Of a stretch of DNA of 33,109 bases, positions 14,817 through 23,806 are shown piece by piece. Source of the stretch: Chlamydiia bacterium (GTDB lineage Bacteria; Chlamydiota; Chlamydiia; Chlamydiales; GCA-2402025). Within the stretch, counting starts at the first letter, position 1. Each line of letters starts with the position of its first letter. Location of the stretch: NCBI GenBank assembly GCA_022601395.1, contig JAJACS010000020.1:1-33109 (forward strand), written 5' to 3'. Position numbers and translations under genes: made by a program. The notes below the pieces were generated by a model. It was not told where the DNA came from and ran no database searches. It saw only the letters and a program-made list of their open reading frames with translations.

Positions 14817-16925
14817 CTACACTAACTTAAGTTTTGCAAATTTTCCAACAAGAGATTTTGTTGTATGCAAGTCGTGGAAGAAAACATCGTAAGTGATTCC
14901 AAGTGAAGTTGAGTAGGATTTTTTGACTACACCTTTTCCGAAATCTTTATGAAATACAAGCATTCCCACTGAAAATTCTAGGTTAGGATCATCAAAGGTA
15001 TAGTCCTGGTTTGGCCAGTTAATATGGTTTGAGTCAATCTCATCAAGAAATCTGCTTGGATGCATCATTCTTGGAGTTCCCCAAATAAGTCTATATTTAG
15101 ATCCTGTCATGTAGAGATTTTTTTTAGCTCTTGTCATGCCGACATAACATAGTCTTCTTTCCTCTTCCAAGCTTTCGGCGTTGTCTTTAGAGTTGATGTG
15201 AGGAAGAAGGTCCTCTTCAAGGCCAACTATGAAGGTAATATCGAACTCGAGGCCTTTGCCGTTATGCAAGGTCATAAGTTTTACGCACTCATTCATTTTA
15301 TGATGATCATCTGTAGATGATTTTAGAGAGAGTTCCTCTAAAAAGAGAACAAGAGAGGAGCTGTCGCGCTCCACTTGCCACTCTGCAGCTTTGGAGATTA
15401 GCTCGTCTAGATTTGACTTACGATCATCATAAGTTTCCTTATCCTCTTTGAGGTGCTGGAGATATTTTGAAGATTCTATTGCCTCCTTAAGGATTTCTTT
15501 TAGAGGTCTTTCCATTTGAACATCAGCTTTAATTTTCTGGATCACTCCAAAATATTCAGTAATACCAGCAAGCTGCTTTGCAGAAATTTTTAAATCTTCA
15601 TAAGAGCCTTTGCTCTCTATAATTTTTTTGCATACTTGGCAAATGGGGAGAGAAACTTTTTCAGCAAGATCTCTTAGTTTTCCGAGAGTTGTAGGACCAA
15701 GGCCTCTTTTAGGAAGGTTGATCGTTCTTGCAAAAGAGATAAAGTCAGTATCTGTTATTGCCATACGCAAAAGTGCGAGCATATCTTTGATTTCACGTCT
15801 TTGGTAAAAAGAGATGCCTCCAATAATGACATAGGGGATACGTTCTTTTAGCAGAAAGTCCTCAAATACACGGGATTGGGAGTTTGTTCTATAGAAGATA
15901 ACCATGTGATCAAGAGAAATATGTTTCATTTCATGATCCATAATGGTGTTCATAACAAACTGCGCTTCTTCGTGTTCGTTCTCGCAAATGTTAATTTGCA
16001 CTTTTTCTCCGTCACCAAGTGCACTCCAGAGATTTTTTTCATATCTACTTTCATTTTGTTTAATGAGGCTATTAGCTGCTGAGAGAATGTGGTTTGAACT
16101 TCTGTAATTTTGCTCAAGCTTTACTACTTTAGCGCCCGGAAAATCTTCTTCAAAATTTAAGATATTAGAGATGTTGGCGCCTCTCCAGGAATAGATAGAT
16201 TGATCAGGGTCTCCAACGACGAAGAGATTTTCATGTTTGTCTACAAGGAGTCTTGTAAGCACGTATTGAGCTGTGTTGGTATCTTGATACTCATCAATAA
16301 GAACAAAGTTCCATCTTTTTTGATAATAATCCCTTGCTTTTTCAGAAGTTCTTAAAAGGTGTACGCAAAGAAACAGTAGATCATCGAAGTCAAGGGCGTT
16401 GTATTCTTTTAGCTTTTGCTGATAGAGAGTGTAGACTTCTTTAAGAAGAGTGAATTCTTGCGAAGAGAAAGTAGGGTCCTTTAGATCACTTGGTTTCTGC
16501 AATTCATTTTTAGCCTGGGATATAGCTTGTTTCACAGACCTTACAGAGGACTTGTCATCTTTCTGTCCAAGAATTTTAAAGCAGGACTTGATGAGGTTTC
16601 TACTATCTTCTTCATCATAGATGGTAAAGTTGTTTTGGAACCCGATCTCATGGATAGACTCTCTTAAAATTTTTGCAGAAAGAGCATGAAAAGTGCAGGT
16701 TAAAACATTTTGATTAGAGTTTTTTTTGATGCGGTAGCGCATCTCATCAGCTGCTTTGTTAGTGAAAGTTAGCGCTAAGATTTCTGAAGCTGGAACGCCA
16801 ATATCTAGAAGTCTTACGATTCTCTGAGTGACGATACGCGTTTTGCCAGAACCTGCTCCAGCAAGCACAAGAAGCGGTCCTTCAATATGGTCTACAGCGA
16901 TTTGTTGTGTTTCATTAAGTTGCAT
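14817..16925 (-). CDS. pcrA: UvrD/PcrA-type superfamily 1 DNA helicase
   Basis: 3'-5' DNA helicase of the UvrD/Rep/PcrA group, active in nucleotide-excision and mismatch repair and in clearing replication blocks. From the chosen ATG it is 702 residues. It opens MQLNETQQIAVDHIEGPLLVLAGAGSGKTR (given here as two motifs: the Q-motif at 1-12 and Walker A with K28). LTFTNKAADEMR is motif Ia, VLIDEYQDTN is Walker B (about 214-223), VVGDPDQSIYSWRGA is motif III, and LCYVGMTRAKK is motif VI near 608. An upstream TTG at 16943 would add six residues; the ATG fits the family N-terminus. The C-terminal stretch with GMLVFHKDFGKGVV resembles the Tudor-like tail of PcrA/UvrD. UvrD versus PcrA naming cannot be settled here. 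Confidence 0.95.
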   Translation of the reverse strand: MQLNETQQIAVDHIEGPLLVLAGAGSGKTRIVTQRIVRLLDIGVPASEILALTFTNKAADEMRYRIKKNSNQNVLTCTFHALSAKILRESIHEIGFQNNFTIYDEEDSRNLIKSCFKILGQKDDKSSVRSVKQAISQAKNELQKPSDLKDPTFSSQEFTLLKEVYTLYQQKLKEYNALDFDDLLFLCVHLLRTSEKARDYYQKRWNFVLIDEYQDTNTAQYVLTRLLVDKHENLFVVGDPDQSIYSWRGANISNILNFEEDFPGAKVVKLEQNYRSSNHILSAANSLIKQNESRYEKNLWSALGDGEKVQINICENEHEEAQFVMNTIMDHEMKHISLDHMVIFYRTNSQSRVFEDFLLKERIPYVIIGGISFYQRREIKDMLALLRMAITDTDFISFARTINLPKRGLGPTTLGKLRDLAEKVSLPICQVCKKIIESKGSYEDLKISAKQLAGITEYFGVIQKIKADVQMERPLKEILKEAIESSKYLQHLKEDKETYDDRKSNLDELISKAAEWQVERDSSSLVLFLEELSLKSSTDDHHKMNECVKLMTLHNGKGLEFDITFIVGLEEDLLPHINSKDNAESLEEERRLCYVGMTRAKKNLYMTGSKYRLIWGTPRMMHPSRFLDEIDSNHINWPNQDYTFDDPNLEFSVGMLVFHKDFGKGVVKKSYSTSLGITYDVFFHDLHTTKSLVGKFAKLKLV

Positions 16926-17090
16926 GACATAGGAGGATAGCAAAGGGAATGATTTGGTTAAAGCCTCTTGATGAGAGAGTTCATCAATAGTTTAAAATTG
17001 TATGGATATGTATGATTTATGGAATGCGGGTATATCCAGGGAACATTAATTAAGAACTTTCGCTAGTTTAAGCAAAAATTGGGAGTGATT

Positions 17091-17945
17091 ATGAGTAGAG
17101 TAATAAGTGGTATTAAGTTGGCCTTTTCTATCATGCTATTAAATAGTGTGCTGTTTTGTCAAACTCCCAGAGACTTACAGTCGTTTTTAGAAAAGACTGA
17201 GGAAATGGTTGAGTTTTCTGGTTTGAAAGAGATAGACAGGATTTTTGTTATCAATCTGGATAGGGAAACAAAGCGCTGGTCGTATATCCAGGCTTTAACA
17301 GATAAGTTTGAATTAGGAGTGAATCGCTTTTCAGCTATCTATGGAAAAGAAATTGAAAGGAGAAGGTTAAAGGATTTCTATAGGCACTGCTTACATAAGA
17401 ATTGCACAGGAAGGAATGTTTCACCTGGGCAAATAGGAGTGTTCCTTAGTCATCTGTCGATTCTTAAACATGCTATAGAAAAAGATTATGATGTGATTTG
17501 GATACTTGAAGATGATGTCGCTATTGTTGAAGACCCAAAGATCATTGATTCGTTAGTAGAAGAGCTAGAGCAAATAGATCCAGATTGGGAATTTCTATAT
17601 ACAGATATATGCTCTCGGTTTGTTAGAAAGAATGGCACAATTGAATGGAATTCATTCGAAGAGAATTTTGGAAATGATTTCGACTATTCTCTAATAACCT
17701 CTAAAGATTATGAACCTTATAAAGATGATGATATTCAAAGTATTCAACATAGACTTGGTGCATACTCTATGATTCTTTCAAGAAAAGGCATACGCAAGCT
17801 ATACAGTTATTTTATTAATAATCGCATGCGTTACGCATACGATGTGGATTTGAATTTCTGCGAAGATAAGCACATGTATCAAACTAATAGAGATGTTGTT
17901 ACTACATACGGCACTTTTGGTTCTTCAACGAGTTTTTATCAGTAA
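17091..17945 (+). CDS. exported GT25 family glycosyltransferase
   Basis: 284 residues from the ATG preceded by GGGAG at five bases; a TTG four codons upstream is less likely. Residues 5-23 form an export signal (MSRVISGIKLAFSIMLLNSV). The catalytic domain is GT25 (LPS galactosyltransferase Lic2B/LgtB and collagen galactosyltransferase type): IDRIFVINLDRETKRW (48-63), SPGQIGVFLSHLSILKHAIE (111-130), and VIWILEDDVAI (135-145) with the acidic EDD site at 140-142. GT25 enzymes usually add galactose or glucose to LPS in the cytoplasm, so the signal peptide is unexpected. It is divergent from pcrA and convergent with putA, as a single-gene unit. No promoter was assigned. Confidence 0.83.
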   Translation: MSRVISGIKLAFSIMLLNSVLFCQTPRDLQSFLEKTEEMVEFSGLKEIDRIFVINLDRETKRWSYIQALTDKFELGVNRFSAIYGKEIERRRLKDFYRHCLHKNCTGRNVSPGQIGVFLSHLSILKHAIEKDYDVIWILEDDVAIVEDPKIIDSLVEELEQIDPDWEFLYTDICSRFVRKNGTIEWNSFEENFGNDFDYSLITSKDYEPYKDDDIQSIQHRLGAYSMILSRKGIRKLYSYFINNRMRYAYDVDLNFCEDKHMYQTNRDVVTTYGTFGSSTSFYQ

Positions 17946-17971
17946 CCAGCTTTTGTAGTTTGACCCGAGGT

Positions 17972-20900
17972 TTACCGAATTGGCTTTCTGATTTCGTTTT
18001 CACGAAGTCCTAAATTCCCGTATCTATGGTAGTCGGAGCTGATGCTTACTTCTCTTAAATAATGCAGTAGTTCTATTCGTCCATTTGCAAGGACAGGGGA
18101 AGCATCGATATAACAAGTGGATAAAGAGCTTGCTTCTAGTAGTTCTTTTGATGGCTTTGAAATCATCCGCACTCTTTTTACGCCGCCTGTTGTGACTCTA
18201 TGGATAAAGTCTTCTTCGGTCTCATTTTTGATATTGAATATAGGAAGAAGAAGTGACCAGTTAGCAGATGGAGGAAACTCTTTTCCTTTTTGGTTCCAGC
18301 TTATTTCTACCATGGTTTGCGTTGTAAGCGCTGCTGCAAACAGTCTTAAATAATCCAAAGGATGATCTTCGGGGTGCAGGCGTATGACAACTTTTTTTCT
18401 TTTTACATAACGGAAGATGTTGTCTTGCCCAACCACTTTTGTAGGGTCGTAGTCTTTTCTGAGTCTTTGCCACCAGAATGCGTAATTTGCGATACTTGCA
18501 TACCAGGTGCCGAGCTCTTCTGCTGTTAGATCAAACTTTTCTAGGAATGTGGAGAGTTTGTTTACAAAATCATTCACTGGAGCTTTTTCTTTTGGGAGAC
18601 CTGCTTGATTGATGTGCATGAACTGCAGTAAGTAGTTTGGTCCGCCAGCTTTTGAACCGTTTCCGAAACAGCTTTTCTTTGTTCCTCCAAAGGGTTGCCT
18701 TTGAACTACAGCTCCTGTGATGGTTCTGTTGATGTAGCAGTTTCCAGCGACGATAGCTTGCTCCCATCTCTGGATTTCTCGCTCATCAAGAGAGTGTATT
18801 CCTGATGTTAAGCCATACGGTGTTCCATTTGCGATTTCAATAGCATGTTCAAGATCATTTGCTTTTATGATGCTAAGTAGTGGTCCAAAAAATTCTGTTT
18901 GGTGTGAGTAGCTTCCTTTTTTAACGCCGAGCTTAATTCCAGGGGACCAAAGGCAAGGGTTCGTAGGATCTTGTCTTGGTTTAAGCAGCCAAGATTCACC
19001 GGGATCGAGAGTAGTAAGTCCTTTCATTAGATCTTCTCCAGGCGCTCTTATCAGAGGAGATACTTTGTTTTGAGGATCCCAAGCGGATCCGACCTTTAAG
19101 CTTGCTGCAGCATCTTTTAGTTGTCTTAGGAATGTCTTGTCTTCGTAGACTTCTTTTTCAAGGATTGCAAGAGATGCGCAGCTACATTTTTGGCCATTAT
19201 GACCAAAGCTCGATGCTACTAGATCTTTTATTGCGAGGTCTCTATCAGAAGCAGCAGTTATGATAAGTGCATTTTTTCCGCCAGTTTCTGCGCTAAGCTG
19301 AAGACCAGGCTTCATCTTTAGGAATAGCTTTGCTGTGGAAGTCGCTCCTGTAAGGATTACGCTATCCACTCTAAAGTCTTTAATCAGGTTGGATCCGACA
19401 GGATCATCTTCGCAGCTCATAAACTGTAGAACATCTTTTGGAACGCCAGCTTCCCAAAGTAGTTTAGCTGTTTCGTATCCAGAGAGTACGGCTTCCGGAG
19501 CCGGTTTAAACACGACACAGTTGCCTGTGATAAGAGCTGTTATTACACCGCCTGCAGGAATAGATACGGGGAAATTCCAAGGAGGTGTGACAAGAACGGT
19601 TCCTTTTGGTTTAAAGTCTAAGTCCTTGAAGCTGCTCCAGCGAAGCATGCTTCTTATGTAGTACTCGGCAAAGTCGACAGCTTCAGAATATTCGATGTCG
19701 GCTTCAATGATGGTTTTACCGCCATCTGCCATTAGAATCCCTTGCATATGAGCTCGCCTTGCTCTAAGAAGATGGGCAAATTTAGCCATGATTTTGCAGC
19801 GTTCATCAACAGATGTTTCGCTCCAGCGTTTTTCTGCGCTTTTGGCGAAGCCAAGAATTTCGTCAACTTGCGTTTCTGTAGCATTTGAATAGGTATAAAG
19901 CTCTTCGCCAGGAATTGAAGGATCAAACCCTTTGCCGCTTGGCGTCTCTTCATGAATCTCTTTGCCGCCGATTACAAGAGGAATAGGATCATATTTTCTG
20001 CTTTTGTAGTTATTGATGATCTCATGTGCCCAAGTTACGTTTGAAGGAAGAGAGAAGTCAGTATCAGGCTCGTTTTCAAAAGGATCATTAATATCTACTT
20101 CCGTTACTTGATCAAATCGGTTCTGTGTTTTTCTAGCGCCTAAAGGACATGTTTCAATGTCCTTTACACCTTCGATAAAAAAATTAGCTTGTGCATCCCA
20201 CATGTCACTACCTGTTTTTAGGTTGAACATGTGTCGAAGGAAGTTCTCAGGTCCTGTGTTTTCATCAAGGCGCCTGATGAGATAGGCGATAGCACTTTGG
20301 AAATCTTCTTTTGTTGCAACAGCGCAATATAGAAGAACTTTTCCAGAAAGTTCATGGACAACTCTTCTTACGTGGTCTGCCATCCCTTCTAGCATCTCAA
20401 AGATGATGTAGTCTTCCACTTCGTTCTCTGATGCGAGAATCAAGGCATACGAAATATCAAAAAGGTTGTGTGAGCCCACTCCTATATGAACGCATTTGGC
20501 ATGCTCTGGGATAAAAGCGTAGTTGACCATGCGTTTGTAGTTGGCGTCTGATTCCATCTTTGATGTGTAGGGAGCTTGCGGCCAGCCTTTAAGTGATGCC
20601 TCAAACTGCTCCATCGCAAGGTTGGCACCCTTAACGATTCGTATCTTTATGGGAGCTCCGCCATTTTCGACTCTTTTCATAGCCCATTCAGTAAGCTCTA
20701 CTTGTATAAGGTGAGAATCAGGGATATATGCTTGTAGTACGATACCTGCAGATAGGTCTTTGAATTCATCTTCAGAAAGAACTTTTTTAAAGACCTCTTT
20801 TGTTAAATGCAGGTCTTTATATTCTTCCATATCAAGGTTTACAAATTTAGGTTCTGGTTTTCCGCCATCAATAGAGCAGGGGTTTTTCATCGCTGTTCTG

Positions 20901-21595
20901 TAGAGTTTTCTTAGCTTGATTGCGACTTTTTCAATGGTGTTATCCCAGCTAATAGGATTGATCTGTGAGTAGATCGTTGAAATTTTGATTGAGACATAAT
21001 TAATGCGTGCGATTTTTAAATCTTTTAAATAAACATCAAGTCTTGCGGTAGCCTCGTCTTCTCCGAGGATGGCTTCACCAAGATGGTTTAGGTTAAGTCT
21101 AATATCTTCATCATTTCTCTTTTTTATGTGAGATATAAGAGCTTTTTTCTCGCCGGGAATGATTACTTTTGAAGTTTCTTTGCGTATAGCCTGCATAGCA
21201 AGGGGGACAAGTATCTGAGGCATAGAGGCGCCTGTTGACTTGAACGCTTGGAGTTGCAGTCTTTTAGGAAAAGACATAAACTTCGGAATGCCGAAGTAGT
21301 CGAGAAGATAGATCATTTGATTTGCAATGCGAGCAAGACTTTTTGGTCTAAAGCTTTGATCTGCAAATGCTGTTGTGAAGATTTTTCCTATTGGATCTGC
21401 CATGAGTTTTGCTAGATCTTTTTGCTGTTTACTCTCTTCTTTGGTTTGATAATAGTAGGAGCAATTTAGGATAAGAGCTGCAAGCTCGACTGCAAGTTTC
21501 GCGCGCTTTTCAAGAGGCATAGGGTGACCTTTAACAGATCTTATGATCTCTTTTGCCTCGGTGAGCTTAAAATAATCTTTTAAAATTGGTTTCAT
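17972..21595 (-). CDS. putA: bifunctional proline dehydrogenase / L-glutamate-gamma-semialdehyde dehydrogenase
   Basis: 1207-residue PutA, which oxidises proline to glutamate in two steps, passing electrons to the quinone pool (FAD) and to NAD+. The proline dehydrogenase barrel spans about 70-480, with VKGANLAMEQFEASLKGWPQ (321-340), MLEGMADHVRR (401-411) and the substrate-binding helix YLIRRLDENTG (438-448). The aldehyde dehydrogenase domain spans about 535-1025, with TPPWNFPVSIPAGG (670-683), SAETGGKNA (768-776, catalytic E770) and nucleophile C804 in NGQKCSC. About 180 further residues follow; they may correspond to the C-terminal domain of longer PutA forms, but were not recognised with certainty. 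There is no N-terminal ribbon-helix-helix DNA-binding domain, so it is probably not an autorepressor. Confidence 0.95.
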   Translation of the reverse strand: MKPILKDYFKLTEAKEIIRSVKGHPMPLEKRAKLAVELAALILNCSYYYQTKEESKQQKDLAKLMADPIGKIFTTAFADQSFRPKSLARIANQMIYLLDYFGIPKFMSFPKRLQLQAFKSTGASMPQILVPLAMQAIRKETSKVIIPGEKKALISHIKKRNDEDIRLNLNHLGEAILGEDEATARLDVYLKDLKIARINYVSIKISTIYSQINPISWDNTIEKVAIKLRKLYRTAMKNPCSIDGGKPEPKFVNLDMEEYKDLHLTKEVFKKVLSEDEFKDLSAGIVLQAYIPDSHLIQVELTEWAMKRVENGGAPIKIRIVKGANLAMEQFEASLKGWPQAPYTSKMESDANYKRMVNYAFIPEHAKCVHIGVGSHNLFDISYALILASENEVEDYIIFEMLEGMADHVRRVVHELSGKVLLYCAVATKEDFQSAIAYLIRRLDENTGPENFLRHMFNLKTGSDMWDAQANFFIEGVKDIETCPLGARKTQNRFDQVTEVDINDPFENEPDTDFSLPSNVTWAHEIINNYKSRKYDPIPLVIGGKEIHEETPSGKGFDPSIPGEELYTYSNATETQVDEILGFAKSAEKRWSETSVDERCKIMAKFAHLLRARRAHMQGILMADGGKTIIEADIEYSEAVDFAEYYIRSMLRWSSFKDLDFKPKGTVLVTPPWNFPVSIPAGGVITALITGNCVVFKPAPEAVLSGYETAKLLWEAGVPKDVLQFMSCEDDPVGSNLIKDFRVDSVILTGATSTAKLFLKMKPGLQLSAETGGKNALIITAASDRDLAIKDLVASSFGHNGQKCSCASLAILEKEVYEDKTFLRQLKDAAASLKVGSAWDPQNKVSPLIRAPGEDLMKGLTTLDPGESWLLKPRQDPTNPCLWSPGIKLGVKKGSYSHQTEFFGPLLSIIKANDLEHAIEIANGTPYGLTSGIHSLDEREIQRWEQAIVAGNCYINRTITGAVVQRQPFGGTKKSCFGNGSKAGGPNYLLQFMHINQAGLPKEKAPVNDFVNKLSTFLEKFDLTAEELGTWYASIANYAFWWQRLRKDYDPTKVVGQDNIFRYVKRKKVVIRLHPEDHPLDYLRLFAAALTTQTMVEISWNQKGKEFPPSANWSLLLPIFNIKNETEEDFIHRVTTGGVKRVRMISKPSKELLEASSLSTCYIDASPVLANGRIELLHYLREVSISSDYHRYGNLGLRENEIRKPIR

Positions 21596-21702
21596 GTGAT
21601 ATCCAATAATATAAAGAGTAAGATAAAATCCTACTTAGTTTCTATTTAACAAATAACAACAAATAAAAACATATATTTTTTGTTTGCAACTCAGTTGGTT
21701 CT

Positions 21703-22947
21703 ATGAATAAAGCAAGATTGCTATTCCTTTGTATATCTATGATTTGCGCATGTATCTCGCATGCTCAAATAAGACTTGGAGTCGATTGCTTTTTTGATGA
21801 AGGACATGACGTTTCCTTAAAAGGAAAGCGAGTGGGTCTTGTTACGAACCATACAGGGGTGAATGGCAAACTTGTACTTACTTCAGATTTATTCTTAGAA
21901 AAAGATAGGCCATTTACTCTTAGTGCCTTGTTTTCTCCAGAGCATGGACTTTCTGGTTCTTCCTACGCGTTTGAAAAGGTAAAGCATGGGAAGTTAAAAG
22001 GTGTCCCAGTTTATAGCTTGCATGGAGAAACGAGAAGACCGAATGACAAAATGCTTAAAGGGATCCATACCCTTGTGTATGACATACAAGGCATTGGAAC
22101 AAGGCCTTATACGTATGCAACCACGCTTTTTTATATTATGGAAGAAGCGGCAAAAAGGAAAATTGAGGTGATCGTTCTTGATCGGCCTAACCCTATGGGC
22201 GGGATGGTTGTAGATGGTCCGATGCTTGAAGCTGAGTGGCGCTCTTTTATTGGTTATGTCAATGTTCCCTATTGCCATGGCATGACTATAGGAGAACTTG
22301 CCCATCTTTTTAATGAAGAGTACAACCTTAAGTGCAAACTAAAGGTAATTCCTATGAAGGGCTGGTCAAGGAAGATGGACTTCAAGGATACCGGGCTGAA
22401 GTGGATCCCACCAAGTCCTCATATCCCGGAGTCTGATACGCCTTTTTTCTGTGCTTCTACAGGAATGCTTGGAGAGATTGAACTAGTAAATATTGGAGTG
22501 GGATATACTCTTCCTTTTAAGGTCGTTGGTGCAAGCTGGATCGATGCGGATGAGTTTGCTTCAGCCTTAAACAAACAGAAGCTACCAGGTGTGCATTTTA
22601 CACCTTTTCATTATAAGCCCTTCTACGGTTCCTATAAGGGGGTAGACTGTCATGGAGTGCTGATTGTGATAGACAATCCTATGGCATATAGGCCTATGAA
22701 GGTGCAGTTTGCTCTTCTTGGGATACTAAAAAGTCTTTACCCAAAAAAATTCAAAAAGAGTTTTTCAGCTATGTCAGAGAGTAAAAAGAAGCTTTTTTGC
22801 AAGGCGAGTGGTGGCTGCAGTGTATGGAACATTCTAGAGACTGAGAGATTCGCTACATGGAAGCTGATTGAGGTAGATAAAATTGCTCGTGAGAGCTTCC
22901 TTATAAAAAGAGAAAAGTACTTAAGACCGGAATACTCTAAGCACTAA
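21703..22947 (+). CDS. namZ: secreted DUF1343 / NamZ-type exo-beta-N-acetylmuramidase (GH171)
   Basis: 414 residues with a signal peptide (hydrophobic 5-17, likely cleaved after SHA21). The mature protein follows the DUF1343/YbbC pattern: GKRVGLVTNHTGVNG (41-55), FSPEHGLSG (86-94), VPVYSLHGETRRP (106-118), LVYDIQGIGTRPYTY (129-143), VLDRPNPMGG (158-167), and WIPPSPHIPE (about 235-244). The family member NamZ releases N-acetylmuramic acid from the non-reducing end of peptidoglycan fragments. A periplasmic role in wall turnover or muropeptide salvage is likely. It is divergent from putA with 107 bases between and converges on the HExxH gene. No strong ribosome site precedes the ATG. The family call is firm; enzyme activity is inferred from family. 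Confidence 0.88.
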   Translation: MNKARLLFLCISMICACISHAQIRLGVDCFFDEGHDVSLKGKRVGLVTNHTGVNGKLVLTSDLFLEKDRPFTLSALFSPEHGLSGSSYAFEKVKHGKLKGVPVYSLHGETRRPNDKMLKGIHTLVYDIQGIGTRPYTYATTLFYIMEEAAKRKIEVIVLDRPNPMGGMVVDGPMLEAEWRSFIGYVNVPYCHGMTIGELAHLFNEEYNLKCKLKVIPMKGWSRKMDFKDTGLKWIPPSPHIPESDTPFFCASTGMLGEIELVNIGVGYTLPFKVVGASWIDADEFASALNKQKLPGVHFTPFHYKPFYGSYKGVDCHGVLIVIDNPMAYRPMKVQFALLGILKSLYPKKFKKSFSAMSESKKKLFCKASGGCSVWNILETERFATWKLIEVDKIARESFLIKREKYLRPEYSKH

Positions 22948-22993
22948 TGCTATGCTTTGAAAAAGTATTAGATGAAACTCTTCTAAAAACAGG

Positions 22994-23806
22994 CTAGTCA
23001 AAAGGATACGAGAGCAAAATTTGCTGCCAACGGGGTGATTTTTGCTTCTTAATGTATTTTTTGATTTCTGAATTGTCTTTTTTAGAGAAATAGCGGATTT
23101 CATAGTCGGTTAAAAAAATAGCAATCTTTTCTGGACTGTCTACCCTGAACACATTTGATATGGCTTTTAAAGCTTTTTTGAAAACCCTGTGGTGATAGAT
23201 CAGTCTTGCAAATCCTGCGGCCACTAAAAAAGCGTAAGTACCTACAGAGTACCAAGAGGTTTCAATAAATAGCTGAAGCAGACTAACCATAAGAGATATA
23301 CACACAAACCCTAGGCATTCATAGCTATGTCTGAAAATGGGTCCTAAAAAAGCTCTCCACTTTGATTTAGAAAAGGCGTAGGCTATGTACTCCTCGTAAA
23401 TAGGCTCGTTAAAACTTGCTCTAACAATATGAACTAATTCATGCCTAAGAGCTTCGCTTTTCATGTCTTTTCTTATTTTGGATATGGCTATGATGGGATA
23501 GTTCATTCCATCTAGGTGGTGAATCCAGGTACACGCAGGCTGGAGAAAGCTACAAGTAGATCGCTTTTTTAGTTCAAAAAGCCAGTCTATTTCTAGCTCT
23601 AAAATGTTATCTGTAATTTTCATGAACTTAGTCGGATTAAATCCTAACTTTTCTTTCATTTCAGCTGAGTTAAGGGAGAATTGCTCGATGAGCTTGACTC
23701 TTTTGGTTAAGTCACAGAGGGATTCATCAGGACCAGCTAGAATCCCCTTAGATTTTAAACTAACTAATAGGCGAGTGATCTCACTTGAGCTTGCTAAATC
23801 GATCAA
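22994..23806 (-). CDS. putative membrane-bound HExxH metallopeptidase-like protein
   Basis: 270 residues, family not recognised. The motif LRHELVHIVRA (120-130) is a zinc-binding HExxH (H122, E123, H126), with E138/E139 in PIYEEYIAYAF as possible third ligands, so a gluzincin-like peptidase is plausible. Two adjacent membrane helices (about 163-181 and 188-204) are flanked by basic residues on both sides (KSKWR before, HHRVFKK after). This predicts a hairpin with both soluble parts in the cytoplasm. The start is TTG at 23806, giving a 26-base overlap with the upstream glycosyltransferase gene; the next methionine is residue 50, so the start is uncertain. The overlap suggests translational coupling to the GT32-like gene. 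Confidence 0.55.
   Translation of the reverse strand: MIDLASSSEITRLLVSLKSKGILAGPDESLCDLTKRVKLIEQFSLNSAEMKEKLGFNPTKFMKITDNILELEIDWLFELKKRSTCSFLQPACTWIHHLDGMNYPIIAISKIRKDMKSEALRHELVHIVRASFNEPIYEEYIAYAFSKSKWRAFLGPIFRHSYECLGFVCISLMVSLLQLFIETSWYSVGTYAFLVAAGFARLIYHHRVFKKALKAISNVFRVDSPEKIAIFLTDYEIRYFSKKDNSEIKKYIKKQKSPRWQQILLSYPFD

Noticed and set aside
17029-17293. An 11-base match (GTATATCCAGG) upstream of and within the GT25 gene
   Set aside because: It is short and occurs only twice, so chance similarity is the simplest explanation.
18261-19953. Open frames of 65-108 codons overlapping putA on both strands
   Set aside because: They are shadows of the PutA coding frame with biased, low-complexity composition.
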